A DNA stretch of 43,180 bases from the NCBI GenBank assembly GCA_903903985.1, contig CAIVAT010000084.1, positions 1 to 43,180 on the forward strand, given 5' to 3'. The notes below the pieces were generated by a model. That model was given only the letters and a program-made list of their open reading frames with translations, had not been told where the DNA came from and ran no database searches. The translations under genes and the position numbers were made by a program. The DNA comes from an uncultured Bacteroidales bacterium (GTDB taxonomy: Bacteria > Bacteroidota > Bacteroidia > Bacteroidales > FEN-979). Positions 33,281 through 41,058 of the stretch are shown in pieces (positions within the stretch are counted from its first letter, which is position 1; every line of letters begins with the position of its first letter).

Positions 33281-33538
33281 ATGGAAGAAGATTCATGTAA
33301 AAATTGCAGGTTTTACCTGCCTGTTGATGTCTTCAGGGGATTGTGCAAACTGACTAAGGAACAAGCCGGTCCGGATAATCCTTCCTGTGAAAAACTGGAA
33401 CGAATACCCAAATGCAGGTATTGCGGGCACTACACCAGTGAAAAACAATTTCTTGGCAAATGCATGGGAACAATACTGGCTTATCCGGACATGATTGCAA
33501 GTAAATGTTTCGATTTTCAATGGAACAGGAAGAATTAA
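33281..33538 (+). CDS. hpdC: 4-Hydroxyphenylacetate decarboxylase small Fe-S subunit
   Basis: An 85-residue protein (ATG at 33281; a GTG at 33251 would add ten residues) with eight cysteines at 6, 9, 22, 36, 45, 48, 61 and 76. The pattern and the shared RGLCKLTK and LGKCMGT segments match the clostridial HpdC, which binds two [4Fe-4S] clusters and is required for activity. The spacing Cys9-Cys22 and Cys45-Cys48-Cys61 equals that of clostridial Cys6-Cys19 and Cys43-Cys46-Cys59. Cys6 falls where the clostridial protein has the ligand His3. It lies between hpdB and hpdA and overlaps the hpdA start. Confidence 0.88.
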   Translation: MEEDSCKNCRFYLPVDVFRGLCKLTKEQAGPDNPSCEKLERIPKCRYCGHYTSEKQFLGKCMGTILAYPDMIASKCFDFQWNRKN

Positions 33539-34536
33539 CTACGGGTTACATTTTCGACATCCAGGGTTTCTCCGTTCATGACGGACCTGGTTGCCGTACA
33601 CTAATCTTTTTCAAGGGTTGTTCCCTGGAATGTGCCTGGTGTTCCAATCCCGAAGGCATATCGTTTTATCCTGAACCGCTCTACCGGAATTCAAAATGCA
33701 CACTCGATGAACACTGCATAAATGCATGTAAACATGGTGCAATATCTATTGCAAAGAATGAGACATGCGACCACCTGAACTTCAGGCGGGACATTTGTGC
33801 CAAATGCAACACATACGATTGTGCCTCAGCTTGTTGCTCAGATGCGCTTAAAATCGGCGGATATAAAGTGTCCGTTGACGACCTTTACAACAGGATCCAT
33901 CGCGACCGGCAATACTGGGGCGAGGGTGGTGGCATCACCCTCACCGGGGGCGAGCCATTCGCCCAGCCGGAATTCGCCTTCAATTTCCTGAAACACTGTT
34001 ACGAGGCTTACATCCATACCGCCGTTGAAACCTGCGGCAATGTTGCATGGTCCCATTATAAAAAAGCTTTACCCTACATCGACTGGATTTTTTTTGACCT
34101 GAAAACACTCGATGAATCCCGTGGCGACCTGCTCACTTACTCCCGCTCCCCATCCGCTCGTCCCCATGACCTCCTGTCTGCCAGTCCGCCTGACCGCCTG
34201 TCCGGTTATACACCCATTTCCAACATCCTCGAAAATGCCCGGCGCATCGCGCAAGAATTTCCCGGGCGGTTGATTTTCAGGTTGCCGGTCATCCCCGGTT
34301 TTAATGATGATGCTGAAAATATCAATAACACTGCCAGTTTCATCCGATCGACCGGTCGCAAGGAGGTCAATTTACTTCCGTTGCATCACCTTGGCCGTGA
34401 AAAATACAATCTCCTTGACAAACAATATTATACAAATAACTTTAACATCCCGGCAAATGGGAACCTTGAGAACATTGCACAGCAATTCAAATCGCTTGGC
34501 ATCACCTGCTATATCGGGAGTGAAACGCCTTTCTGA
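33520..34536 (+). CDS. hpdA: 4-Hydroxyphenylacetate decarboxylase activating enzyme
   Basis: Radical SAM activase that installs the glycyl radical on HpdB. From Met at 33520 (19 bases inside hpdC) it has 338 residues. The radical SAM cysteines are 34, 38 and 41 in FKGCSLECAWCSNPE, after the family start IFDIQGFSVHDGPGCRT. A ferredoxin-like insert with further cysteines follows (60-106, including CINACKHGA and CAKCNTYDCASAC). GGEPFAQPEF is the SAM-contacting GGE motif. The C-terminus GITCYIGSETPF resembles clostridial HpdA. About 22-24 extra residues (from GDLLTYSRS to PDRLSGY) are inserted after FFDLKTLDE. Confidence 0.92.
   Translation: MEQEELTTGYIFDIQGFSVHDGPGCRTLIFFKGCSLECAWCSNPEGISFYPEPLYRNSKCTLDEHCINACKHGAISIAKNETCDHLNFRRDICAKCNTYDCASACCSDALKIGGYKVSVDDLYNRIHRDRQYWGEGGGITLTGGEPFAQPEFAFNFLKHCYEAYIHTAVETCGNVAWSHYKKALPYIDWIFFDLKTLDESRGDLLTYSRSPSARPHDLLSASPPDRLSGYTPISNILENARRIAQEFPGRLIFRLPVIPGFNDDAENINNTASFIRSTGRKEVNLLPLHHLGREKYNLLDKQYYTNNFNIPANGNLENIAQQFKSLGITCYIGSETPF
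34126..34203 (+). repeat. Pyrimidine-rich in-frame insertion in hpdA
   Basis: The strand here is almost purine-free in patches (CTCACTTACTCCCGCTCCCC, CCTCCTGTCTGCCAGTCCGC) and encodes the Ser/Pro/Arg-rich segment missing from my recollection of clostridial HpdA. The words resemble the reverse complement of GGAGCGAAGGAGCGAGTCAG in the 40344 spacer, so it may be a captured junction repeat. Confidence 0.45.
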
Positions 34537-36673
34537 TTTTTCTTTTTTATTGCTTTTCATGCTCCTGCTTCCGCAAGTTGGTTTTCCGGAAGGGTCAAAA
34601 CAGATCGCACCATTTTTTGCGGCTGAGGGCAAGCTCTGCCTTGATAAATCACGGAATGAATTTGGTTTTTTTGACGCGATTCCCGAATTCAGGATCAATA
34701 TCTATATCGCTGATCTCACAGAGAAGTTTTATTTTGGACTGGGTAAGGTTATCCAGAACGATTCACTGGTCGAAGTAAAATATCAATTGAGAGACCCTGC
34801 CGGAAACATTATCATCGGGCCAACAACGGTTCCAGTATCAGGTGCAGGTTTTATCAGCACCTATGATCAGGACACGATCGGGCCTTTTCCTGCTGCCGGA
34901 GGATACGATCCAATTCAACGCATTCCTTCAATGCCCGGGAATTACTCCCTTGAATTTTATTATCCCCCCGATCAGGGGACGATATATACATATAGCAGTT
35001 TTGTAACTTTCAAATTCTTTGATATTACCGTAGTAAATGCGGGTAACCACCCGATCCCTGGGCGAGTATGGTCAAAAGCATGGCAGTTCAATTGCGGCCC
35101 GGTTGAAGCACCTCCAACGACCAGCCGGTTCTATGGAACCATGTTCATCCTTTCAGACGACAGCATTGTTACCAGCGTTAACTGCAACGGGTTTGTCGGC
35201 GGCACTTTTTCAATTTCAAGCAATAAAACCGGGTGTTCAACCACCGGGAATCTTATCATCGACAGGCAATCGCGCCCTGGATTCCATACCTATCCGCAAT
35301 ATAAAGTATTCTTAAATGATCCTGACAGTATTATTTTTCCAACGGGAAAAGCACAGCCCGGAATCAGTCCGCCAATTACCACCACAACCAATTGCGCGTC
35401 AGGTACTGTCGACATTGGCGTGAAGGTTGACATGGATGGGGTGATCGATGTGATGGTGGAAGTCGATCCAAATCCAGGGGCTGATCCAAGGGATGTCAAA
35501 CTTACATCCAATGTATTTGCCAATCCTGGAGGAAACGGGTACAACATCATCCATTGGAACGGGCTTGACGGCCAGGGCAACAGGGTACCAAACGGAACAT
35601 CCGTAACCGCCGTTATCAGGTTTATCCATGGAATTACCCATCTTCCCATCTATGATATTGAATACAACGATTACGGGTACAAAGTGGAGGTCATCAGGCC
35701 GCCGGGCCCAAAACCAGACATATATTGGGATGACAGCCTCCTGCCCGACAGCACTTCCAACCTCACGGGATGCAAGGATATTTTCGGATGTCACCTTTGG
35801 GAATACATTACCGGTGATACCAATACCGTAAACTCCTGGTGGTATGTGGCCAGTTCATCTGCCCCTGCCGTGAGTTTCACATACAAACGATCGCCCGGTT
35901 CAACAGGAAAGATTGCCGGCGACCCGTCATTTTGCGAAGGTGGAATTACACGAACCTATACGATCAAACATGAACCCAATTCAACCAGTTATACCTGGTC
36001 CTATTCAGGAACCGGAGCCACCATTGTTGGAAATGATACGTTTGCCATTGTCAGCTATTCTTCATCGGCAACTTCGGGAACCCTGTCCGTTTCGGGATAC
36101 AACAAGGATTGCGGCAACGGGCCAATTTCTTCGCTTCCAATCAACTTTTACCCTTTGCCACAGGTGAACATTGCCGCATTCGATTCGATATGCGCCAATG
36201 AACCAGCATTCCAGCTTACAGGAGGATCCCCGGCAGGTGGAACGTACCTTGTCAACGGTATTGTCGCCTCCAGTTTTGATCCTGCAGCACAAAGCCCTGG
36301 AATTCAAATGATCACATACAAATATACCGATGGTCACGGCTGTAAAAATGCAGATAGTTCCACGGTATTCGTCAAAACAGGCAGTGAGTGTGAAATTGCT
36401 TTATGGACACCAAATGCCTTTACTCCCAATGGTGATGGGCTAAACGACACATTTCAACCTGTTTCAATGAATATCAGATCATTCAGCATGGAGATATACA
36501 GCCGTTATGGAGAATTGATTTACACCACCGATCGTCCAGCTGCCGGATGGGATGGAACGTTCAAAGGCAGTGCCTGTCCGGAGGGGAGCTATGTGTATAT
36601 CATCGTTTACCAATCGTCGCTTGCTCCGCCGGAAAATACTACATTGAAAGGATCTGTCATATTGGTGAGGTAA
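34520..36673 (+). CDS. Surface protein with T9SS type B (CHU_C) domain
   Basis: The open frame reaches far back into hpdA, but the likely start is GTG at 34520, overlapping the end of hpdA by 17 bases and giving a signal peptide (KRLSDFSFLLLFMLLLPQVG). The protein is then 717 residues. Most of it is beta-sandwich; an Ig/PKD-like module follows (GDPSFCEGGITRTYTI to GYNKDCGNGP), and the C-terminus is the gliding-motility-associated domain (LWTPNAFTPNGDGLNDTFQP, YSRYGELIYTTDRPAAGWDG). It is thus exported by the T9SS and usually bound or released at the surface. No ligand or enzyme function is recognised. Confidence 0.83.
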   Translation: MKRLSDFSFLLLFMLLLPQVGFPEGSKQIAPFFAAEGKLCLDKSRNEFGFFDAIPEFRINIYIADLTEKFYFGLGKVIQNDSLVEVKYQLRDPAGNIIIGPTTVPVSGAGFISTYDQDTIGPFPAAGGYDPIQRIPSMPGNYSLEFYYPPDQGTIYTYSSFVTFKFFDITVVNAGNHPIPGRVWSKAWQFNCGPVEAPPTTSRFYGTMFILSDDSIVTSVNCNGFVGGTFSISSNKTGCSTTGNLIIDRQSRPGFHTYPQYKVFLNDPDSIIFPTGKAQPGISPPITTTTNCASGTVDIGVKVDMDGVIDVMVEVDPNPGADPRDVKLTSNVFANPGGNGYNIIHWNGLDGQGNRVPNGTSVTAVIRFIHGITHLPIYDIEYNDYGYKVEVIRPPGPKPDIYWDDSLLPDSTSNLTGCKDIFGCHLWEYITGDTNTVNSWWYVASSSAPAVSFTYKRSPGSTGKIAGDPSFCEGGITRTYTIKHEPNSTSYTWSYSGTGATIVGNDTFAIVSYSSSATSGTLSVSGYNKDCGNGPISSLPINFYPLPQVNIAAFDSICANEPAFQLTGGSPAGGTYLVNGIVASSFDPAAQSPGIQMITYKYTDGHGCKNADSSTVFVKTGSECEIALWTPNAFTPNGDGLNDTFQPVSMNIRSFSMEIYSRYGELIYTTDRPAAGWDGTFKGSACPEGSYVYIIVYQSSLAPPENTTLKGSVILVR

Positions 36674-36808
36674 TTGAACAGGCTCTATAATCTGATGACA
36701 CAAATAGTTTTTTTTAAAACCTTTTAAAAACCGTTGGTTTGTTTCAAAATTATTTTCAATTTTGTTGTCTGCTATTCTGTTCACTAACCAGATCACAAAA
36801 GTTGCTTT

Positions 36809-38149
36809 ATGAATGATACCCCCATTAAGTCAGAAGTGGTTCAACGGCATTTTCAGGACAGTAAAATCCTGAATATAGGCAAAGCAACAATCCGGGAAGT
36901 CAAGAGGTTGATCAATGGTATTGAGAAGGAGACCGGTGAAAAATTCATCCGGATGGAAATGGGTGTTCCCGGTCTTCCTGCAACCGCAATCGGAGTACAG
37001 GCTGAAATTGAAGCACTGAATAAAGGTGTAGCCGCAGTTTATCCCGATATCGAAGGAACACCGATTTTAAAGACAGAGGCGGCACGGTTCGTCAAATTAT
37101 TCCTGGATATCGAGGTGGATGCTGCGAATTGTGTACCTACGGTTGGCAGCATGCAGGGTGGATTTGCTGCTTTCCTGACCTTCTCGAAAATTGACAGGGC
37201 AAAAGATACTACCCTGTTTATTGATCCGGGCTTTCCCGTTCACCATCAACAACACCGGGTCCTGGGACTTAACTTCGAATCTTTTGACGTCTACGATTTT
37301 CGCGGCGACAAATTACGCGATAAATTAGAATCCTATTTTTCTAAAGGGAACATCCATTCCCTGCTTTATTCTAACCCCAACAATCCGTCATGGATTTGCT
37401 TTACAGAGAATGAACTGAGCATCATCGGTGAACTGGCCAACAAATATAATGTGATCGTCATCGAGGACCTCGCCTATTTTGCCATGGATTTCCGGAAAGA
37501 TTATTCCAAACCGGGGCAACCTCCTTATCAGCCAACCGTCGCAAAATATACCGACAACTATGTTTTGCTGATCTCCAGCTCCAAGATATTCAGTTACGCC
37601 GGACAGCGGATCGGATTGATGATCGTTTCGAATAAGTTGTTTAATACAAGGTCTGCCAACTTGTTGTGGTCTTATACGACCGATATCGTAGGCCGTGCCT
37701 TGATTTATGGTACCGTGTACGCACTCAGTGCCGGAACCACACATTCCACACAATATGGACTGGCTGCCATGCTGAAAGCCGCAAACGACGGCACCTTTGA
37801 TTTCGTCGAGGTGGTGAAGGAATACGGGGAAAAGGCAAAGATCATGAAGAAGATGTTTACCGACAATGGGTTTACTATTGTTTATGACAAAGATGAAGCC
37901 GACCCGATTGCCGATGGGTTCTATTTCACCGTTGCCTATCCGGGTTTTACAGGCGAAGAGTTGCTGCAGGAACTGATCTACTATGGCATCAGCGCTATTG
38001 CCCTGAGCATTACAGGCAGTGAACGTATTGAAGGTATCCGTGCCTGTGTATCGTTGGTGAAGCGCGAACAGTTCCATGCACTGGAGGAGCGGCTCAGGAA
38101 GTTCAGGGAAAACCACGAAACGCAGGGAAATAGTCAGGCAGCGAAATAA
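36809..38149 (+). CDS. Class I/II aminotransferase
   Basis: PLP fold type I aminotransferase of 446 residues. The PLP lysine is Lys259 in LISSSKIFSYAGQRIG; NPNNPSW and VIEDLAYFAMD (the pyridine-contacting Asp) are also present. The long N-terminus (RHFQDSKILNIGKATIREVK) and RMEMGVPGLPATAIGV mark a divergent subfamily. The next four genes encode a 2-oxoacid:ferredoxin oxidoreductase, so it most likely feeds 2-oxoacids from amino acids into it. Branched-chain or aromatic amino acids are both possible substrates. A 57-base gap with a possible weak promoter separates it from the ferredoxin gene. Confidence 0.88.
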   Translation: MNDTPIKSEVVQRHFQDSKILNIGKATIREVKRLINGIEKETGEKFIRMEMGVPGLPATAIGVQAEIEALNKGVAAVYPDIEGTPILKTEAARFVKLFLDIEVDAANCVPTVGSMQGGFAAFLTFSKIDRAKDTTLFIDPGFPVHHQQHRVLGLNFESFDVYDFRGDKLRDKLESYFSKGNIHSLLYSNPNNPSWICFTENELSIIGELANKYNVIVIEDLAYFAMDFRKDYSKPGQPPYQPTVAKYTDNYVLLISSSKIFSYAGQRIGLMIVSNKLFNTRSANLLWSYTTDIVGRALIYGTVYALSAGTTHSTQYGLAAMLKAANDGTFDFVEVVKEYGEKAKIMKKMFTDNGFTIVYDKDEADPIADGFYFTVAYPGFTGEELLQELIYYGISAIALSITGSERIEGIRACVSLVKREQFHALEERLRKFRENHETQGNSQAAK

Positions 38150-38163
38150 TGATTTAATTTTCG

Positions 38164-38171
38164 TATTTTCG
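38164..38171 (+). promoter_or_regulatory. Possible -7 box before the oxidoreductase genes
   Basis: TATTTTCG resembles TAnnTTTG with one mismatch and lies 35 bases before the ferredoxin gene. The genes may equally be read through from the aminotransferase. Confidence 0.25.
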
Positions 38172-38206
38172 CCCTGTGAATTTGTTAACAATTCAACATC
38201 CGTAAT

Positions 38207-38437
38207 ATGGCAAAAATCAAAGGTGATATCGTGATCAACACCGAGCGTTGCAAGGGCTGTGAGGTTTGTCTAGCCGCATGTCCGTTCACTGTGATCGCGA
38301 TGTCGAAGGAAGTGAACAGCAAAGGATATCATTTCGCAATGAAAGTAAACCATGAATGTACGGGTTGCACCAACTGCGCCCTGGTCTGTCCCGATGGGGT
38401 CATCACGGTTTACCGCGCCAAAGTCGAAACTGAATAA
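38207..38437 (+). CDS. 2-Oxoacid:ferredoxin oxidoreductase, ferredoxin-like delta subunit
   Basis: A 76-residue protein with two [4Fe-4S] motifs, CKGCEVCLAACP and CTGCTNCALVCP. It is the electron-carrying subunit (KorD or VorA type) of the oxidoreductase encoded by the next three genes, 18 bases before the alpha subunit. It passes electrons from the thiamine centre to external ferredoxin. Confidence 0.93.
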   Translation: MAKIKGDIVINTERCKGCEVCLAACPFTVIAMSKEVNSKGYHFAMKVNHECTGCTNCALVCPDGVITVYRAKVETE

Positions 38438-38455
38438 AAAATAAAAAAATACATC

Positions 38456-39538
38456 ATGGGTGAATTAAAATTAATGAAGGGGAATGAAGCTGTTGCAGAA
38501 GCTGCCATCCGGGCAGGCTGCGATGGCTATTTCGGATACCCGATCACGCCCCAGTCAGAGGTTATGGAATACCTGATGGCTGAAAAACCTTTCGAACGGA
38601 CAGGCATGGTAGTTCTTCAGGCTGAAAGCGAAGTGGCCGCCATCAATATGCTTTACGGAGGTGCCGGCACAGGTAAAATGGTGATGACATCTTCTTCCAG
38701 CCCTGGAGTCAGCCTGATGCAGGAAGGAATCAGTTATCTTGCCGGCGCTGAATTACCGGCTGTTATCGTCAACATCGTTCGTGGCGGCCCGGGACTTGGT
38801 ACCATCCAGCCCTCCCAGGCCGACTATTTTCAGGCGGTAAAAGGAGGAGGGCATGGCGACTACAAAATGCTCGTACTTGCACCCGCATCCGTTCAGGAAA
38901 TGTGTGACCATGTGAAACTTGCCTTCGACAAAGCTTTTGAATACCGCACACCTGTGATGATCCTTTCCGACGGAGCAATCGGGCAGATGATGGAAAAAGT
39001 GGTGCTTTTCGACCAGATTCCCAGGCGTACCGATGAGGAGTTGATCAAACAATGTCCATGGGCATCAAACGGGCGGCCTAAAACCCGCAACCACAACATC
39101 ATTACGTCGCTTGATCTTGACCCGGCCGGCCAGGAACGGGTAAATCTCAAACTCCAGGCCAAGTATCAGATGATGGAGAAAAATGAGGTTCTGTATGAAG
39201 AGATCCAGTGTGAAGATGCCGATTATCTGCTGGTCGCATTTGGTCTGTCCGCCAGGATTTGCCAGAAAGCCCTCGACCTCGCACGGGCCAAAGGCATCAA
39301 AGTCGGTTTGTTCCGTCCCATCACCCTCTTTCCCTTCCCTGCCATTGAAGTCTCTAATGTCGGAAACCGTGTGAAAGGCATCCTGGTCGTTGAGATGAAC
39401 GCCGGTCAAATGATAGAAGATGTAAAACTCTCGGTGGGCTGCAAAGTGAAAATAGAACATTACGGACGCTTCGGCGGCATCATCCCATCCCCGGATGAGG
39501 TCGTTAAAGCCCTTACACAAAAAATTATCGGAGGGTAG
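38456..39538 (+). CDS. vorB: 2-Oxoacid:ferredoxin oxidoreductase alpha subunit (VorB-like)
   Basis: 360 residues, the pyrimidine-binding and domain II fusion of a 2-oxoacid:ferredoxin oxidoreductase. The beginning LKLMKGNEAVAEAAIRAGCD, then GYPITPQSEVMEYL, VLQAESEVAAINMLYGGAG and TSSSSPGVSLMQEG are typical of VorB/KorA proteins. The C-terminal domain II includes VGLFRPITLFPFP. The family oxidatively decarboxylates 2-oxoacids to acyl-CoA; the substrate (branched-chain, 2-oxoglutarate or aryl) cannot be fixed here. The stop is 2 bases before the beta subunit. Confidence 0.9.
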   Translation: MGELKLMKGNEAVAEAAIRAGCDGYFGYPITPQSEVMEYLMAEKPFERTGMVVLQAESEVAAINMLYGGAGTGKMVMTSSSSPGVSLMQEGISYLAGAELPAVIVNIVRGGPGLGTIQPSQADYFQAVKGGGHGDYKMLVLAPASVQEMCDHVKLAFDKAFEYRTPVMILSDGAIGQMMEKVVLFDQIPRRTDEELIKQCPWASNGRPKTRNHNIITSLDLDPAGQERVNLKLQAKYQMMEKNEVLYEEIQCEDADYLLVAFGLSARICQKALDLARAKGIKVGLFRPITLFPFPAIEVSNVGNRVKGILVVEMNAGQMIEDVKLSVGCKVKIEHYGRFGGIIPSPDEVVKALTQKIIGG

Positions 39539-39540
39539 TT

Positions 39541-40338
39541 ATGGAAGAACAATTCGCAAAGACCGAAATACATAAACCGGAAAATATTGTCTACAAGAAG
39601 AGTGACCTGATGGTCGACCGGCCGTTGAGTTATTGCCCGGGATGCGGGCATGGCACGGCTCACCGGATGCTGATGGAAGTGATCGAAGAGATGGATATTT
39701 CGGATAAAACCATCGGGGTATCCCCCGTGGGATGCTCCGTACTGGCTTACGACTTTCTGAATATCGACATGCTGGGTGCAGCCCACGGGCGGGCTCCTGC
39801 CCTTGCAACCGCCATCAAGCGCATGTGGCCCAATCATTTTGTATTTACATACCAGGGCGACGGCGACCTTGCCGCCATCGGTACAGCAGAGACCATTCAC
39901 GCCTGTAACCGCGGAGAAAACATCACCATCATCTTTATCAACAACGGAATCTACGGAATGACCGGCGGCCAGATGGCGCCCACAACCCTTCCCGGGATGC
40001 GTTCATCCACATCACCTTATGGACGGGATGTCCCCACCATGGGCCACCCGCTAAAGATCACGGAATTGATCGCCCAACTTCCAGGGGTATATTATGTTAC
40101 CCGCCAAGCTGTTCATACACCAAACAACGTTCGCAAAACGAAAAAAGCAATCCGGAAAGCCTTTGAACTTCAAAAGGAAAACAAGGGATTGTGTTTTATC
40201 GAAATCGTTTCCAATTGCAATTCCGGCTGGAAAATGACACCCGTTCAATCGAACAAATGGATGGAGGAAAACATGTTCCCGTTTTATGTGCTGGGAGACA
40301 TCAAGGTGGATGGTAAATTAATTGAAATGACGAAATAA
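39541..40338 (+). CDS. 2-Oxoacid:ferredoxin oxidoreductase beta subunit
   Basis: 265-residue thiamine diphosphate-binding subunit. It has the start motif YCPGCGHGTAHRML, the cofactor motif GDGDLAAIGTAETIHACNRG ending in FINNGIYGMTGGQMAPTT (GDG...NN) and FIEIVSNCNSGW near the end. The Cys in CPGCGH may be structural or bind a cluster. It is translated just after the alpha subunit and 93 bases before the gamma subunit. Confidence 0.93.
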   Translation: MEEQFAKTEIHKPENIVYKKSDLMVDRPLSYCPGCGHGTAHRMLMEVIEEMDISDKTIGVSPVGCSVLAYDFLNIDMLGAAHGRAPALATAIKRMWPNHFVFTYQGDGDLAAIGTAETIHACNRGENITIIFINNGIYGMTGGQMAPTTLPGMRSSTSPYGRDVPTMGHPLKITELIAQLPGVYYVTRQAVHTPNNVRKTKKAIRKAFELQKENKGLCFIEIVSNCNSGWKMTPVQSNKWMEENMFPFYVLGDIKVDGKLIEMTK

Positions 40339-40431
40339 AAAAGGAGCGAAGGAGCGAGTCAGCAAAATAGCGTGACAAAAAACAGCTGGCATGCAAGATC
40401 GTAAATCAAAAATCGTAAATCGTAAATCGAG
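40339..40431 (+). repeat. Repeat-rich spacer between beta and gamma subunit genes
   Basis: The spacer is built of short repeats: GGAGCGAAGGAGCGAGTCAG (40344-40363), AGCGTGACAAA (40369-40379), and AAGATCGTAAATCAAAAATC followed by GTAAATCGTAAATCGAG (40395-40431) ending at the ATG of the gamma gene. It interrupts an otherwise tight operon. Nothing else is seen in it. Confidence 0.75.
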
Positions 40432-40986
40432 ATGACTGAAGAGATAATCATTGCAGGTTTTGGTGGACAAGGCGTTCTGTCGATGGGGAAGATCCTCGCC
40501 TATTCAGGGGTGATGCAAAATAAAGAGGTAAGCTGGATGCCTTCATACGGCCCCGAAATGCGCGGCGGAACTGCCAATGTAACGGTGATCATCAGCGATG
40601 AGCGCATCAGTTCACCTATTTTAAATTCCTACGATACTGCAATTATCCTGAATCAGCAATCGATGGATAAATTTGAAAAAACGGTCAAACCTGGTGGATT
40701 GCTTATATACGACCCCAACGGTCTGACCAGGTTTCCCGAGCGGAAAGACATCAACATCTATTCAATCGAAGCTGCTGATGAAGCAGGAAAGCGAGGACTA
40801 TCCAAAATTTTTAACATGATCGTCCTGGGGGGCTTCCTCAAACTGAAACCATTGGTTGCACCGGAATTCCTTCACAAAGGACTTGAAAAATCACTTCCGG
40901 CCCGCCACCATGCACTCATTCCTGAGAATGAAAAAGCTGTTGCCCTTGGTAAAGAATTGTTGAAAGCTGTCCATCTGGTTAACTGA
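40432..40986 (+). CDS. 2-Oxoacid:ferredoxin oxidoreductase gamma subunit
   Basis: 184 residues of the gamma domain family (POR_N-linked domain III), with the N-terminal IIIAGFGGQGVLSMGKIL and SWMPSYGPEMRGGTANVTVI. With the ferredoxin, alpha and beta subunits this completes a four-chain enzyme. The AAATCGT repeat immediately upstream reaches the ATG, so the usual Shine-Dalgarno space is occupied by repeat. Confidence 0.93.
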   Translation: MTEEIIIAGFGGQGVLSMGKILAYSGVMQNKEVSWMPSYGPEMRGGTANVTVIISDERISSPILNSYDTAIILNQQSMDKFEKTVKPGGLLIYDPNGLTRFPERKDINIYSIEAADEAGKRGLSKIFNMIVLGGFLKLKPLVAPEFLHKGLEKSLPARHHALIPENEKAVALGKELLKAVHLVN

Positions 40987-41058
40987 TCAGCGGGAAAATC
41001 ACCCTCCCATCCCCGGTTGTTTTATCCTTTTTCTCAATGAAATAACTTTAGTGTGAGT

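Noticed and set aside
34304..34519. Extended N-terminus of the CHU_C surface protein within hpdA
   Set aside because: The extra residues have no signal peptide and overlap the conserved end of HpdA in another frame; the GTG at 34520 gives a normal signal peptide.
36690..36760. Terminator after the CHU_C gene
   Set aside because: T-rich and A-rich runs are present, but no stable GC-containing stem could be drawn.
37388..38191. 267-residue open frame on the minus strand
   Set aside because: It lies opposite the aminotransferase, which has clear PLP motifs. The antisense product has no recognisable domain or start context.
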